Shown here: positions 8,622 through 17,125 of the stretch, piece by piece
Numbering within the stretch: position 1 is the first letter of the stretch
Layout: each line of letters starts with the position of its first letter
From: an uncultured Pelagibacteraceae bacterium
GTDB taxonomy: Bacteria > Pseudomonadota > Alphaproteobacteria > Pelagibacterales > Pelagibacteraceae
Assembly (NCBI GenBank): GCA_902515205.1
Contig: CABXTU010000013.1
Location: forward strand, 1 to 33,651
DNA length: 33,651 nt
Reading direction: 5' to 3'
Position numbers and translations under genes: made by a program
The notes under the pieces: model-generated
Database searches by the model: none
What the model was told of the DNA's origin: nothing
The model's input: the letters and a program-made list of their open reading frames with translations, nothing else

Positions 8622-10078
8622 TGTCAGATATTACAAAACAATCCCTTACAGAACTGGTTGAAAATATTAAAAATAAAAAACTTTCTTCAAGAGATGTAAC
8701 CAAAGCATTTATTGATAGATCTGAAAAATCTGAGAAATTGAATGCTTACATTACAAATGACTTTACATCAGCTTTGGATAAAGCAAAAAAATTTGATCAA
8801 AAACCTAATTTTGATTTAAAACTGCCTGGTATTCCAATTGCAGTTAAAGATTTATTTTGCACGAAAAATATTAAAACAACTGCTGGTAGTAAGATTTTAA
8901 ATAACTTTGTACCAACTTATGAGTCAACAGTAACTGAAAATATTTGGAATGAAGGTGCAATACTTCTAGGTAAGCTAAACTGTGATGAGTTTGCAATGGG
9001 CTCATCAAATGAAACAAGTTTTTTTGGTAATGTGCAAAGCCCTATTGATAGAAATTTAGTTCCAGGTGGATCATCTGGTGGTTCAGCTTCAGCTGTAGCT
9101 GGACAACTGTCTCCTGTTACAATTGGTACTGATACTGGTGGTTCAATTAGACAACCAGCCTCTTTCACTGGGATTGTAGGATTAAAACCTACATACGGTA
9201 GTTGCTCAAGATATGGAATAGTTGCTTTTGCATCTTCATTGGATCAAGCTGGACCAATAGCACAAAATGTAAAAGATTGTGCTCTATTACATGAAGTTAT
9301 TAGTTCCTATGATCCTAAAGACTCTACCTCAATAGATTTTAAAAGAAATCATTATAGTAAAGAACTTATAAATAACATAAAAGGAAAAAAAATTGGAATA
9401 CCAAAAGAGTATAGAGTCGATGGTATGCCAAACGAAATTGAGGATCTTTGGCAAAAAGGTATTCAATATATTAAAGATTGTGGTGCTGTAACCATTGATA
9501 TTTCTTTACCAAATACAAGTTATGCCTTACCAACATATTATATAGTTGCTCCAGCAGAGGCATCATCAAACTTGGCAAGATATGATGGTGTTAAGTATGG
9601 ATTTAGAGCCAAAGGAGAAAATTTAATTGATATGTATGAAAAAACTAGATCGGAAGGTTTTGGAGCTGAAGTTCAAAGAAGAATTATGATTGGAACTTAT
9701 GTTTTATCTTCTGGGTATTACGATGCATATTATCTTAAAGCTCAAAAAGTAAGGAAACTTATTAAAAATGATTTTGATGAGGCTTATAAAAAAGTTGATG
9801 CAATTTTAACCCCTTCAACACCTAGCTCAGCATTTAAAATAGGTGAAAAAACAAATGATCCAATTTCAATGTATCTTAATGACATATTTACAGTGCCTGC
9901 CAACTTAGCAGGACTTCCTGGGATCTCAATACCTGCAGGACATGACACAAAAGGCTATCCTTTAGGTCTACAAATTATTGGTAAAGCTTTTGATGAACAA
10001 AATATATTAAATATAGCTTATGCTATGGAGGAAAAGATTAATTTTAAAAATAGAATTACTGATTGGTGGATAAAATGA
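8621..10078 (+). CDS. gatA: Asp-tRNA(Asn)/Glu-tRNA(Gln) amidotransferase subunit A
   Basis: Amidase subunit that releases ammonia from glutamine for transamidation of mischarged tRNAs. The 485-residue protein belongs to the amidase signature family; the Ser-cisSer-Lys triad is visible as Lys76 (in PIAVKDLF), Ser151 (in GGSSGGSAS) and Ser175 (in [12 protein letters not shown]). Length and spacing match GatA. Its presence implies that the organism makes Gln-tRNA and/or Asn-tRNA by the indirect route; which tRNA depends on whether GlnRS and AsnRS exist elsewhere. It overlaps gatC (TAATG) and gatB (ATGA). Confidence 0.96.
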   Translation: MSDITKQSLTELVENIKNKKLSSRDVTKAFIDRSEKSEKLNAYITNDFTSALDKAKKFDQKPNFDLKLPGIPIAVKDLFCTKNIKTTAGSKILNNFVPTYESTVTENIWNEGAILLGKLNCDEFAMGSSNETSFFGNVQSPIDRNLVPGGSSGGSASAVAGQLSPVTIGTDTGGSIRQPASFTGIVGLKPTYGSCSRYGIVAFASSLDQAGPIAQNVKDCALLHEVISSYDPKDSTSIDFKRNHYSKELINNIKGKKIGIPKEYRVDGMPNEIEDLWQKGIQYIKDCGAVTIDISLPNTSYALPTYYIVAPAEASSNLARYDGVKYGFRAKGENLIDMYEKTRSEGFGAEVQRRIMIGTYVLSSGYYDAYYLKAQKVRKLIKNDFDEAYKKVDAILTPSTPSSAFKIGEKTNDPISMYLNDIFTVPANLAGLPGISIPAGHDTKGYPLGLQIIGKAFDEQNILNIAYAMEEKINFKNRITDWWIK

Positions 10079-11550
10079 GTAAAAAAGATTCAGAATATTT
10101 GATTAATCGAAAAGACAATCAGTATGAGGTTGTAATTGGTTTAGAGGTTCATGCTCAAGTATTATCTGAGTCAAAATTATTTTCTACGTCTGCAACCAAA
10201 TTTGGAGCAGAGCCTAATACGCAGGTTAGTTTAGTTGATGCTGCGTTTCCAGGAATGTTACCAGTAATAAATGAATTTTGTGTTAAACAAGCAATTAAAA
10301 CTGGTATTGGCCTTAACGCAAAAATTAATAAACGTTCAGTGTTTGATAGAAAAAATTATTTTTATGCTGATTTACCTCAAGGATATCAAATATCACAATT
10401 TAAAGACCCAATAGTAGGTGAGGGCAAGGTTATTTTAGATATGCCAAATGGTCAAAAAGATGTTGGTATAGAGAGATTGCATTTAGAACAAGATGCTGGA
10501 AAAAGCATTCATGATCTTGACCCACAAAATACCTTTGTAGATTTAAACAGATCAGGAGTGGCTTTAATGGAAATAGTGAGCAAGCCTGATCTGAGATCAC
10601 CAGATGAGGTTAATGCTTACATCAAAAAATTACGATCTATAATGAGGTATCTAGGAACTTGTGATGGGAATATGCAAGAGGGTTCTTTAAGAGCTGATGT
10701 GAACGTTTCTGTAAGACTAAAAGGCTCAAAAGATTTTGGTACTCGGTGTGAAATTAAAAATGTTAATTCAATCAAATTTATGCAAATGGCGATAGAATAT
10801 GAGGCTAATAGGCAAGTTGATTTAATAGAAGAGGGCAAAACTATTGATCAAGAAACAAGGCTTTTTGATACAAAGAAAAATGAGACAAGGTCAATGAGAT
10901 CAAAAGAAGACGCTCATGATTATAGATATTTTCCGGACCCTGATTTATTACCTTTGGAGGTTTCGGAAAAATTTATTGAAGAACTTAAAAATGATATTCC
11001 AGAACTTCCAGATGATAAAAAGAAAAGATTTATTGAGGAGTTTAAATTATCTTCTTATGAAGCCAATATTTTAGTGTCTGATATTGCTACTGCAAAATAC
11101 TTTGAAGAGGTTATAGCTAAAATGGGTAAAAACAAAGATATTAAGTTGGCAGTCAATTGGATTACAGGAGAACTATTTGCTATTTTAAATAGCAAAGGTT
11201 TAGAAATTTCTCAAAGTCCAGTGAGTGCTAAGAATTTCGCTATTTTGATAAATCTTATTAAGAATGGAACTATCTCAGGAAAGATAGCAAAAACTGTTTT
11301 TGAATTGATGATCGATGGTGATAAAGATCCTCAAAAGATTGTGGAGGAAAAAGGATTAAAACAACAAAGTGATCCAAAAGCTTTAGAGGCATTAATTGAC
11401 AAAATAATTAATGACAATAGAGAAAAAGCCATTGAATATAAACAAGGTAAAGAAAAATTATTTGGTTTTTTTGTTGGTCAAGCAATGAAGGCATCAGGTG
11501 GAAAAGCTAACCCTCAATTAATAAATGAGATACTAAAGAAAAAATTATAA
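10075..11550 (+). CDS. gatB: Asp-tRNA(Asn)/Glu-tRNA(Gln) amidotransferase subunit B
   Basis: tRNA-binding and kinase subunit: it phosphorylates the misacylated Glu or Asp and adds ammonia delivered from GatA. The 491-residue product starts its catalytic domain with [18 protein letters not shown], contains the [14 protein letters not shown] segment and the RADVNVSVR strand, and ends with the helical YqeY-like tail domain ([16 protein letters not shown]). The frame is open from a TTG at 10063, but the ATG at 10075, which overlaps the gatA stop as ATGA, is the natural start. The gene closes the gatCAB operon. Confidence 0.95.
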   Translation: MSKKDSEYLINRKDNQYEVVIGLEVHAQVLSESKLFSTSATKFGAEPNTQVSLVDAAFPGMLPVINEFCVKQAIKTGIGLNAKINKRSVFDRKNYFYADLPQGYQISQFKDPIVGEGKVILDMPNGQKDVGIERLHLEQDAGKSIHDLDPQNTFVDLNRSGVALMEIVSKPDLRSPDEVNAYIKKLRSIMRYLGTCDGNMQEGSLRADVNVSVRLKGSKDFGTRCEIKNVNSIKFMQMAIEYEANRQVDLIEEGKTIDQETRLFDTKKNETRSMRSKEDAHDYRYFPDPDLLPLEVSEKFIEELKNDIPELPDDKKKRFIEEFKLSSYEANILVSDIATAKYFEEVIAKMGKNKDIKLAVNWITGELFAILNSKGLEISQSPVSAKNFAILINLIKNGTISGKIAKTVFELMIDGDKDPQKIVEEKGLKQQSDPKALEALIDKIINDNREKAIEYKQGKEKLFGFFVGQAMKASGGKANPQLINEILKKKL

Positions 11551-11554
11551 GGTT

Positions 11555-12205
11555 ATGGGTTCAGACCTTAATATCACAAAACATTTACAAGATTATATTC
11601 TAAAGAATGGTTTGAAATTACATCCAATTCAAAGAGAAATAATAGATTACAACCTATCACTTGGTGATTCAAAAAGAATGCAAATATCTATTTCTCAATG
11701 TCAATTTCTACATCTGATTATTAAAGTTTCTAAAATAAAAAAAGTCTTAGAGATAGGAACTTTTACAGGTTTAAGTACATTATCCATGGCATTAGCCTTA
11801 CCAGATGAAGGCAGTATAATTGCATTAGATAAAAATGTGGAAACAACCAAAGTTGCACAAAGCTTTTTTAAAAAGGCCAATCAAGATCATAAGATTAAAA
11901 CAATAGTTAAACCAGCATTGGAAACTTTGATGAGTATTAGAAATAAAAAATTTGATTTAGTCTTTATTGATGCAGATAAAATTAATTATCAAAAATATTA
12001 TGAGATTTCTTTAGACCTACTAAATAAGGAAGGTTTAGTGATACTTGATAATGTATTATGGCATGGAGAGGTTATTAAGAAAGACATAAATGACAAATTT
12101 ACAAAAAATATAAGAGATTTGAACAATTTTATTTCTAGAGATAAAAGAATTGAAAAAGTCATGATTCCATTTGGTGATGGAATGACCGTTTGTAGGAAGA
12201 TTTGA
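11555..12205 (+). CDS. SAM-dependent O-methyltransferase, catechol/caffeoyl-CoA OMT family
   Basis: Class I methyltransferase of 216 residues. The SAM-binding glycine motif is LEIGTFTGLSTLSMA near residues 65-79, followed by an acidic strand end (IIALDKN) and the FDLVFIDADKINYQKYYE metal/substrate segment. VILDNVLWHGEV completes the family pattern, with the usual divalent-metal ligands (Asp, Asp, Asn). The substrate is unknown; relatives methylate catechols or other vicinal diols, including unknown bacterial small molecules. The ATG lies four bases after the gatB stop and the stop overlaps trhO (TGATG), so it is probably transcribed with gatCAB. Confidence 0.88.
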   Translation: MGSDLNITKHLQDYILKNGLKLHPIQREIIDYNLSLGDSKRMQISISQCQFLHLIIKVSKIKKVLEIGTFTGLSTLSMALALPDEGSIIALDKNVETTKVAQSFFKKANQDHKIKTIVKPALETLMSIRNKKFDLVFIDADKINYQKYYEISLDLLNKEGLVILDNVLWHGEVIKKDINDKFTKNIRDLNNFISRDKRIEKVMIPFGDGMTVCRKI

Positions 12206-13113
12206 TGTTTACTGTATTTGGTTTTTATAAATTTCAAAAAATAAATGATTTAAAAAAAAATCAAAAAATATTGAATAATCTCTTAATTAATAAGAATATA
12301 AATGGATCGATAATTATCTCTAAAGAGGGTTCTAATGGATCTATATCTGGAACAAACAAAGATATCAAGACAACAATTACAAGATTAAAAAAAATTTTAA
12401 GTATTAAAAAATTTGATAGTTTTAATAATTCTAAAAGTAAACTCAAACCTTTTCATAAACCTAAAGTGAAAATTAAAAAAGAAGTTGTTCCAATGGATCT
12501 TAAAATTTCAAATAGAATCAAAAAAAAAAACTCTCATATTGATCCAATTAATTGGAACAAATTAATAAAAGATAAAAAAACCTTTTTATTAGATGCAAGA
12601 AAACCTTTTGAACATAAAGTTGGATCTTTTAAAAAATCGGTAAATCCAAATATAGGTAACTTTAGAGATTTTCCAAAATACCTAAAAAAGTTAAAAAAAG
12701 ATCGACCCATAGCTATGTTTTGCACTGGTGGAATTAGGTGTGAAAAAGCTTCCGTATATTTAGAAAAAAAAGGTTTTAAAAATATTTATCAACTAAAGGG
12801 CGGAATTCTTAATTATTTAAAAAAAATTAAACAAAAAAAGAGTCTATGGAGAGGTGAATGCTTTGTGTTTGATAATAGAGTTAGTTTAAAACATGGTTTA
12901 GTTCAGGGCACATATTCTGTCTGTAGTGGATGTAGAGAGGCAATTTCCACTAAAGACAAGGGATCTAAAATGTATGAGGAGGGTGTTTCATGTCCAAATT
13001 GCTATTATAAACTCTCTAAAAATCAAAAATCTCGTTTTAGAATGAGACAAAGTCAGATATATAAAGCCAAACAATCAGGAAAAAAACATTTTTTTCAAAA
13101 AGAATTTAAATAA
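12205..13113 (+). CDS. trhO: tRNA uridine(34) hydroxylase TrhO (rhodanese domain)
   Basis: Oxygen-dependent hydroxylation of uridine 34 in the tRNA wobble position (YceA family), the first step to 5-methoxy- or 5-oxyacetyl-uridine. The 302-residue protein has the N-terminal UPF0176 domain with SIIISKEGSNGSISGT near 36-50, a rhodanese domain with the active-site loop FCTGGIRCEKAS (Cys173 catalytic, second Cys179), and a C-terminal cysteine-rich part (CSGC ... CPNC) that probably binds zinc. A preceding methyltransferase-like gene raises the possibility of a functional link, but nothing shows it. I chose the ATG at 12205, overlapping the previous stop, over the TTG at 12202. It is rich in lysine. 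Confidence 0.92.
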   Translation: MFTVFGFYKFQKINDLKKNQKILNNLLINKNINGSIIISKEGSNGSISGTNKDIKTTITRLKKILSIKKFDSFNNSKSKLKPFHKPKVKIKKEVVPMDLKISNRIKKKNSHIDPINWNKLIKDKKTFLLDARKPFEHKVGSFKKSVNPNIGNFRDFPKYLKKLKKDRPIAMFCTGGIRCEKASVYLEKKGFKNIYQLKGGILNYLKKIKQKKSLWRGECFVFDNRVSLKHGLVQGTYSVCSGCREAISTKDKGSKMYEEGVSCPNCYYKLSKNQKSRFRMRQSQIYKAKQSGKKHFFQKEFK

Positions 13114-13121
13114 GGATAATT

Positions 13122-14492
13122 TTGTCTAAGTCAATTAAGCTTACTAAAGATCCAATTTGGACTTTACTTAGAAAAGTAACAATTCCCGCAAGTGTAGGAT
13201 CATTGTTTCAAACATTTTATAATTTAGTTGATACATGGTTTGCAGGTAAAATTTCTGCAGAAGCTATTGGAGCAATAGCTAAATCATTTCCAATTTATTT
13301 CACAATTATAGCAGTTGGAGTTGGGATAGGTGCAGCGACAAATGCTCTGATTGGTAACTCTATAGGAGAAAAGAAACAAAGAGTTGCTTCGTTATATATA
13401 GCTCAATCCTTAATTTTTGCTTTAGTAGTTTCGGTTTTGGTTACATTCTTTGGATTAAATGCCTCAAATTTTCTTTTAGAAGTTATGGGATCAAATTCTG
13501 AAGGTATAATATTAACAAGAAAATATTTAGACATAATTTTTTATGGAACTTTTATTGTGCTAATTCAAATTTCTTTAAACGGAACTTTAAATGCACAAGG
13601 TGATACAAAAAGTTATAGAAATGTTTTAATATTTAGTTTTTTCTTAAATATTTTTTTAAATCCGTTATTTATTTGGGGATATGGTTTTATTCCAGGTTTT
13701 GGAATTGCTGGTTTAGCAATTGCAACTGTTATATCACAATTAATTGGAACAATTTATTTAGCATATAAAGTTAATAAATGTAAAATTAGAGAGTATTTAA
13801 AAATAGAGTGTTTTATACCAAAGTTCCAGTTTCTAAAATCATTAACAAATCAGGCAGTACCAGTAATGTTCAGTATGTTATTTATTGGAGTGGGTATTTT
13901 TAATATATTATATTTTATAGGTAAATTTGGTGACTTGGCTACAGCAGGTTATGGTGCAGCCTTAAGAATAGAACAAGTATTTTTATTGCCGGTTATAGGT
14001 TTAAATACAGCTGTTCTCTCGATAGGCGGTCAGAACTTTGGAGCTAAAGCTTATGACAGAATAAGAGAACTTTATACAAAAGCATTGTTTTTTGGAGTTT
14101 CATTTATGGTTGTAGCTGGGATAATAATATTTCTAGGAGCAGAGTTTTTTGTTTCTCTATTTACTGACAATCAGGAAGCAATTAAACACGGTGCAATTTA
14201 TTTAAAAGTTGCAGCTTTCATCGGGCCTATTTATCCCTCATTTTTCATTACCACTGCAGTATTTCAAGCAATTAAAAAACCTCTCTATAGTCTTTACTTA
14301 AGCATATTAAGATTGACTGCATTTCCTTTTTTGAGTTTATGGTATGTAATCAATATTAGAGGAGGTGACTATAAAGATATTTTTTATACTATCTTGGTCA
14401 CTAATTGGGTAATGGGAATTGCTCTTTTGATTTTTATTGGTTATTTCTTAAATAATGTTTTTAAACAGAATAAAACTCTTTTTAGTTATTAG
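13122..14492 (+). CDS. MATE-family multidrug/metabolite exporter
   Basis: Integral inner-membrane antiporter of 456 residues with about 12 hydrophobic helices in two similar halves. The MATE pattern is visible in the N-terminal LFQTFYNLVDTWFAGKI segment, in NGTLNAQGDTKSYRN near the middle of the first half, and in the matching second-half segment GLNTAVLSIGGQNFGA. The substrate cannot be told. There is no ATG near the start; TTG at 13122 is preceded by AAGGA at 13112-13116 with good spacing, so this is a TTG start. The 3' end overlaps the thermonuclease-like gene by 38 bases. Confidence 0.9.
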   Translation: MSKSIKLTKDPIWTLLRKVTIPASVGSLFQTFYNLVDTWFAGKISAEAIGAIAKSFPIYFTIIAVGVGIGAATNALIGNSIGEKKQRVASLYIAQSLIFALVVSVLVTFFGLNASNFLLEVMGSNSEGIILTRKYLDIIFYGTFIVLIQISLNGTLNAQGDTKSYRNVLIFSFFLNIFLNPLFIWGYGFIPGFGIAGLAIATVISQLIGTIYLAYKVNKCKIREYLKIECFIPKFQFLKSLTNQAVPVMFSMLFIGVGIFNILYFIGKFGDLATAGYGAALRIEQVFLLPVIGLNTAVLSIGGQNFGAKAYDRIRELYTKALFFGVSFMVVAGIIIFLGAEFFVSLFTDNQEAIKHGAIYLKVAAFIGPIYPSFFITTAVFQAIKKPLYSLYLSILRLTAFPFLSLWYVINIRGGDYKDIFYTILVTNWVMGIALLIFIGYFLNNVFKQNKTLFSY

Positions 14493-14982
14493 TATTTGTC
14501 TAATCTTCATCTCTTTACTCAATATTGACGTAGAGTCTCAGGAAGTTAGTTTAATCTCAGGAATCGCTAAAGTTGTTGATGGTGACACAATTAAAATTGA
14601 AAAAAAAAAAATTAGATTTTTTGGTATAGATGCGCCTGAAAAAAAACAAAGTTGTCGAAAAGCATGGTTAACGATAACATTTATAACTATTAATAAAGAT
14701 TATCCCTGTGGAGAAATATCAACATTAAAGTTAAAAAATAAGATTAATAATAAATTTGTAACCTGCAAATCGACTAATAAAGACAAATATAAAAGATTTA
14801 TTGCAGAATGTTTTAAGGGTAAAACCAACATTAATTGGTGGATGGTTAGAAATGGGTATGCAGTTGCGTATAAGAAATATTCAAAAAAATATTTAGCTGC
14901 TGAAAATCTTGCAAGAAATGAAAAATTAGGCTTATGGAGTGGTACGTTCAAAATGCCATGGGAATGGAGAAAAGGAAATTAA
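14455..14982 (+). CDS. Exported thermonuclease-like (SNase-domain) protein
   Basis: 175-residue protein with an N-terminal hydrophobic signal (roughly residues 6-26) followed by a staphylococcal-nuclease OB-fold. Family landmarks are AKVVDGDTIKI, then IRFFGIDAPE (the arginine and aspartate of the active site), a KRFIAEC strand, and the C-terminal helix AENLARNEKLGLW. Such proteins are secreted or periplasmic calcium-dependent nucleases, which would allow use of extracellular nucleic acids as a phosphorus or nucleotide source; that role is inferred. Four cysteines lie after the signal (residues 62, 82, 102 and 121), so disulfides are possible. The start lies inside the MATE gene. It ends the plus-strand run and faces the ABC permease, four bases away. 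Confidence 0.87.
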   Translation: MFLNRIKLFLVISICLIFISLLNIDVESQEVSLISGIAKVVDGDTIKIEKKKIRFFGIDAPEKKQSCRKAWLTITFITINKDYPCGEISTLKLKNKINNKFVTCKSTNKDKYKRFIAECFKGKTNINWWMVRNGYAVAYKKYSKKYLAAENLARNEKLGLWSGTFKMPWEWRKGN

Positions 14983-14986
14983 TTGA

Positions 14987-15718
14987 TTAATCTTTTTTTA
15001 ATTTCATTTCTAATTTTCTCACAAAATAGGAAACAACTAAAATTAAAACTAAATATTCAAGAATTAAAAAAGTATAAATTTCTAAAGGTCTATATGTTGT
15101 GACAACTAATTCATTTGCTTTTCTAGTTAAATCTCCAATTCCAATTATAGAAACTAAAGAAGACATCTTTAAGACATATACAAATTGATTACCAATAGCT
15201 GGTAGAATATTCTTTATAGCTTGTGGTAAAATAACTAATCTTAACTTTCTAAAAAAATTTAATCCAAGTGAACTTCCAGCTTCCCATTGAGATTTTTTTA
15301 TAGAATTAATACCTGCTCTAAAAATTTCAGCTTGGAAAGCGCTTTCACTTATTGATAATGCAATAATACCAGATACAAAAGGACTAAAACTAATTCCAGT
15401 CATTATAGGTAAACCATAATAAATCCATAAAATTAAAACTAATAATGGTATTGCTCTTACAATCTCAACATATGCAATATTAATATAAGTTAAAAATTTA
15501 TTTTTAGCTAAAGAAGGTATGGCTATTACAAATCCTAAAATCATTGATATAATAATAGAAACAACAGATATATAAATTGTGGTTGTAAAGCCACTTATTA
15601 AAAATTTAAGATTTGTTAATCCTTCAATATTGTTAGGAGAAAGTATGAACCATCCTAATTCTTTACCACTGCAAGACGATAAAGTTAAAACTAAAAGTAA
15701 AAGAAATAAATTTCTCAC
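14987..15718 (-). CDS. Polar amino acid-type ABC transporter permease with a lipoprotein-like N-terminus
   Basis: 243-residue inner-membrane permease of the His/Glu/Gln/Arg family. After residue 40 it shows several transmembrane helices and the EAA loop, WEAGSSLGLNFFRKLRLVIL followed by PQA, that docks the ATPase. The N-terminus is unusual: LLLLVLTLSSCSG is a canonical lipobox (L-S-S-C, Cys16), normally found on lipoproteins rather than permeases. The start is GTG at 15718; upstream in frame there is a stop (TAA, 15739-15737) and no better start. It follows the solute-binding protein gene by 40 bases. No ATPase gene is next to it, so it must share one from elsewhere. Substrate unknown. Confidence 0.85.
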   Translation of the reverse strand: MRNLFLLLLVLTLSSCSGKELGWFILSPNNIEGLTNLKFLISGFTTTIYISVVSIIISMILGFVIAIPSLAKNKFLTYINIAYVEIVRAIPLLVLILWIYYGLPIMTGISFSPFVSGIIALSISESAFQAEIFRAGINSIKKSQWEAGSSLGLNFFRKLRLVILPQAIKNILPAIGNQFVYVLKMSSLVSIIGIGDLTRKANELVVTTYRPLEIYTFLILEYLVLILVVSYFVRKLEMKLKKD

Positions 15719-15758
15719 CTTTAAGGTTATAAAGAATTAAAATCTAATATCTAATTTA

Positions 15759-16526
15759 TTATAGGCTTTTTAAATTGTATTTAGCTAATAGATTATTAAA
15801 AAAACCTGATGTTTTTTTCTTTTTTATCCAATCATTTACATAGCTATTCCACTTACTATCACCTTTTGGAACCATCATAGCTAAATATGCAGGATTTTTC
15901 TCTCCATCTGGAACGATAGCTAATTCTGGATATGTAATAACAAGTTTATTTGCTTCTGTTGAACTTGTAATATTCCCATCTGCTCTTCCAGCTAACACTT
16001 CTTGAAAATCTCTAGCGGGAGCCTCAACAGAATTTAATTTTGATTTGGGAAAAAATTCTTTAGCCTTTTCTTCTTGAGACGTACCAAGAGTAGTTGCAAT
16101 AGTTACATCAGACTTATTAAGCGAGTCCCATGTTGGATACTTTTCTAAATTCTTTTTAAGGACAAGAGGCACAGTACCATACTTGTAATATGTATCAGTG
16201 AAACCTGCTACTTCAGCTCTTTTTGGTGTCTTTGTAACACTTGTGGAAATATCATATCTTGCAGATGTTATTCCTGAGACGATTGTTTTCCACTCTGCAG
16301 GAACAAATTCAATTTTAACACCCATATCTTTTGCTAATTGGTTCATAACATCGATGTCAAAACCTTTATATTTGTTAGTTGCAGGGTCTTTAACTGTCAT
16401 AGGATCCCAGTCCCCAGTGGTACCAACTTTTAATACTCCTGAAGATAAAATTTTATCTAAATTAGACTCCGCATTGAGTGAAAAGGGTAAGAGAGCAAAT
16501 ATTGCTACTAAAAATAATTTTTTCAT
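15759..16526 (-). CDS. Periplasmic solute-binding protein, amino acid type (SBP family 3)
   Basis: 255-residue exported protein: signal peptide at about residues 1-19 (hydrophobic, ending LNA-ES), then the two-lobe family 3 binding fold with [21 protein letters not shown], and [21 protein letters not shown]. This pattern is found in binding proteins for polar amino acids and also resembles periplasmic cyclohexadienyl dehydratase (PheC), an enzyme built on the same fold; I consider transport more likely because a permease gene follows. It lies only about 35 bases after soxG on the same strand, so it is probably on the sox transcript. A substrate related to methylated glycine or another amino acid is plausible but unproven. 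Confidence 0.85.
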   Translation of the reverse strand: MKKLFLVAIFALLPFSLNAESNLDKILSSGVLKVGTTGDWDPMTVKDPATNKYKGFDIDVMNQLAKDMGVKIEFVPAEWKTIVSGITSARYDISTSVTKTPKRAEVAGFTDTYYKYGTVPLVLKKNLEKYPTWDSLNKSDVTIATTLGTSQEEKAKEFFPKSKLNSVEAPARDFQEVLAGRADGNITSSTEANKLVITYPELAIVPDGEKNPAYLAMMVPKGDSKWNSYVNDWIKKKKTSGFFNNLLAKYNLKSL

Positions 16527-16561
16527 ATTTTTTATTTAACTTATTTGAGATTTAAATGTGA

Positions 16562-17125
16562 CTATAATCTTGACGCACTATCATTCATCCAATTAAACAA
16601 ATGTTCTGAAAATGACCGTCTTACAAACAAATTGACCTCATTTTTATTTTGGTTATGAATAATTACATCTATTTTAGCGAGAATTGTTTGGGTTACAGAG
16701 CCAATTTTGCCCTTAAAATCGCTAAAATTAAAAGGAGATCCTGTTTGAAAGAGATTATATATCTTGTCACCTTTAAGATTAATCCTTACAAATTGATCCG
16801 TTACGTCTACTACAGCTCCTAAATTTAATTTAGATATGTTTTTATTTAAAAGTATCTCGGTATCATATGAATTTGTGTTTTCTTTAACAACGTCATTCGA
16901 AAAAATCATCCACTCATCAGGACTCAACCATAAGGCAGTCAACTTTTCGCTTTGGGTAGAAGTATTTGCTTTTGTAGGTAAAACCATATTTAAAGATTTA
17001 CCGATTGCTGATAAAAATTCTCTTTTTTTTCCTCTTAGTATCAATTTCATAACAGGCTTAATTTCATTCATTTGTAGGCCTTGATAAGATTTTTTCTCTT
17101 TTAATGCATGATTATAATTTAGCAT
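16562..17125 (-). CDS. soxG: Sarcosine oxidase gamma subunit
   Basis: Smallest fold-related subunit of heterotetrameric sarcosine oxidase (187 residues); it packs against the alpha subunit and structurally resembles its T-protein-like folate domain. The identifying features are LWLSPDEWMIFS near residues 66-77, a VDVTDQFVRINLKG strand and LFQTGSPFNF, as in SoxG proteins, together with its place as the fourth gene of soxBDAG. The ATG at 17125 lies inside soxA, overlapping it by 14 bases. Confidence rests on order and motif; the family is divergent. Confidence 0.9.
   Translation of the reverse strand: MLNYNHALKEKKSYQGLQMNEIKPVMKLILRGKKREFLSAIGKSLNMVLPTKANTSTQSEKLTALWLSPDEWMIFSNDVVKENTNSYDTEILLNKNISKLNLGAVVDVTDQFVRINLKGDKIYNLFQTGSPFNFSDFKGKIGSVTQTILAKIDVIIHNQNKNEVNLFVRRSFSEHLFNWMNDSASRL

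Noticed and set aside
15759-16526. Periplasmic cyclohexadienyl dehydratase (PheC) as the main call for the binding protein
   Set aside because: The fold and N-terminal GTTGDWDP pattern fit, but a permease gene follows directly and no aromatic-synthesis neighbours exist; kept only as an alternative.
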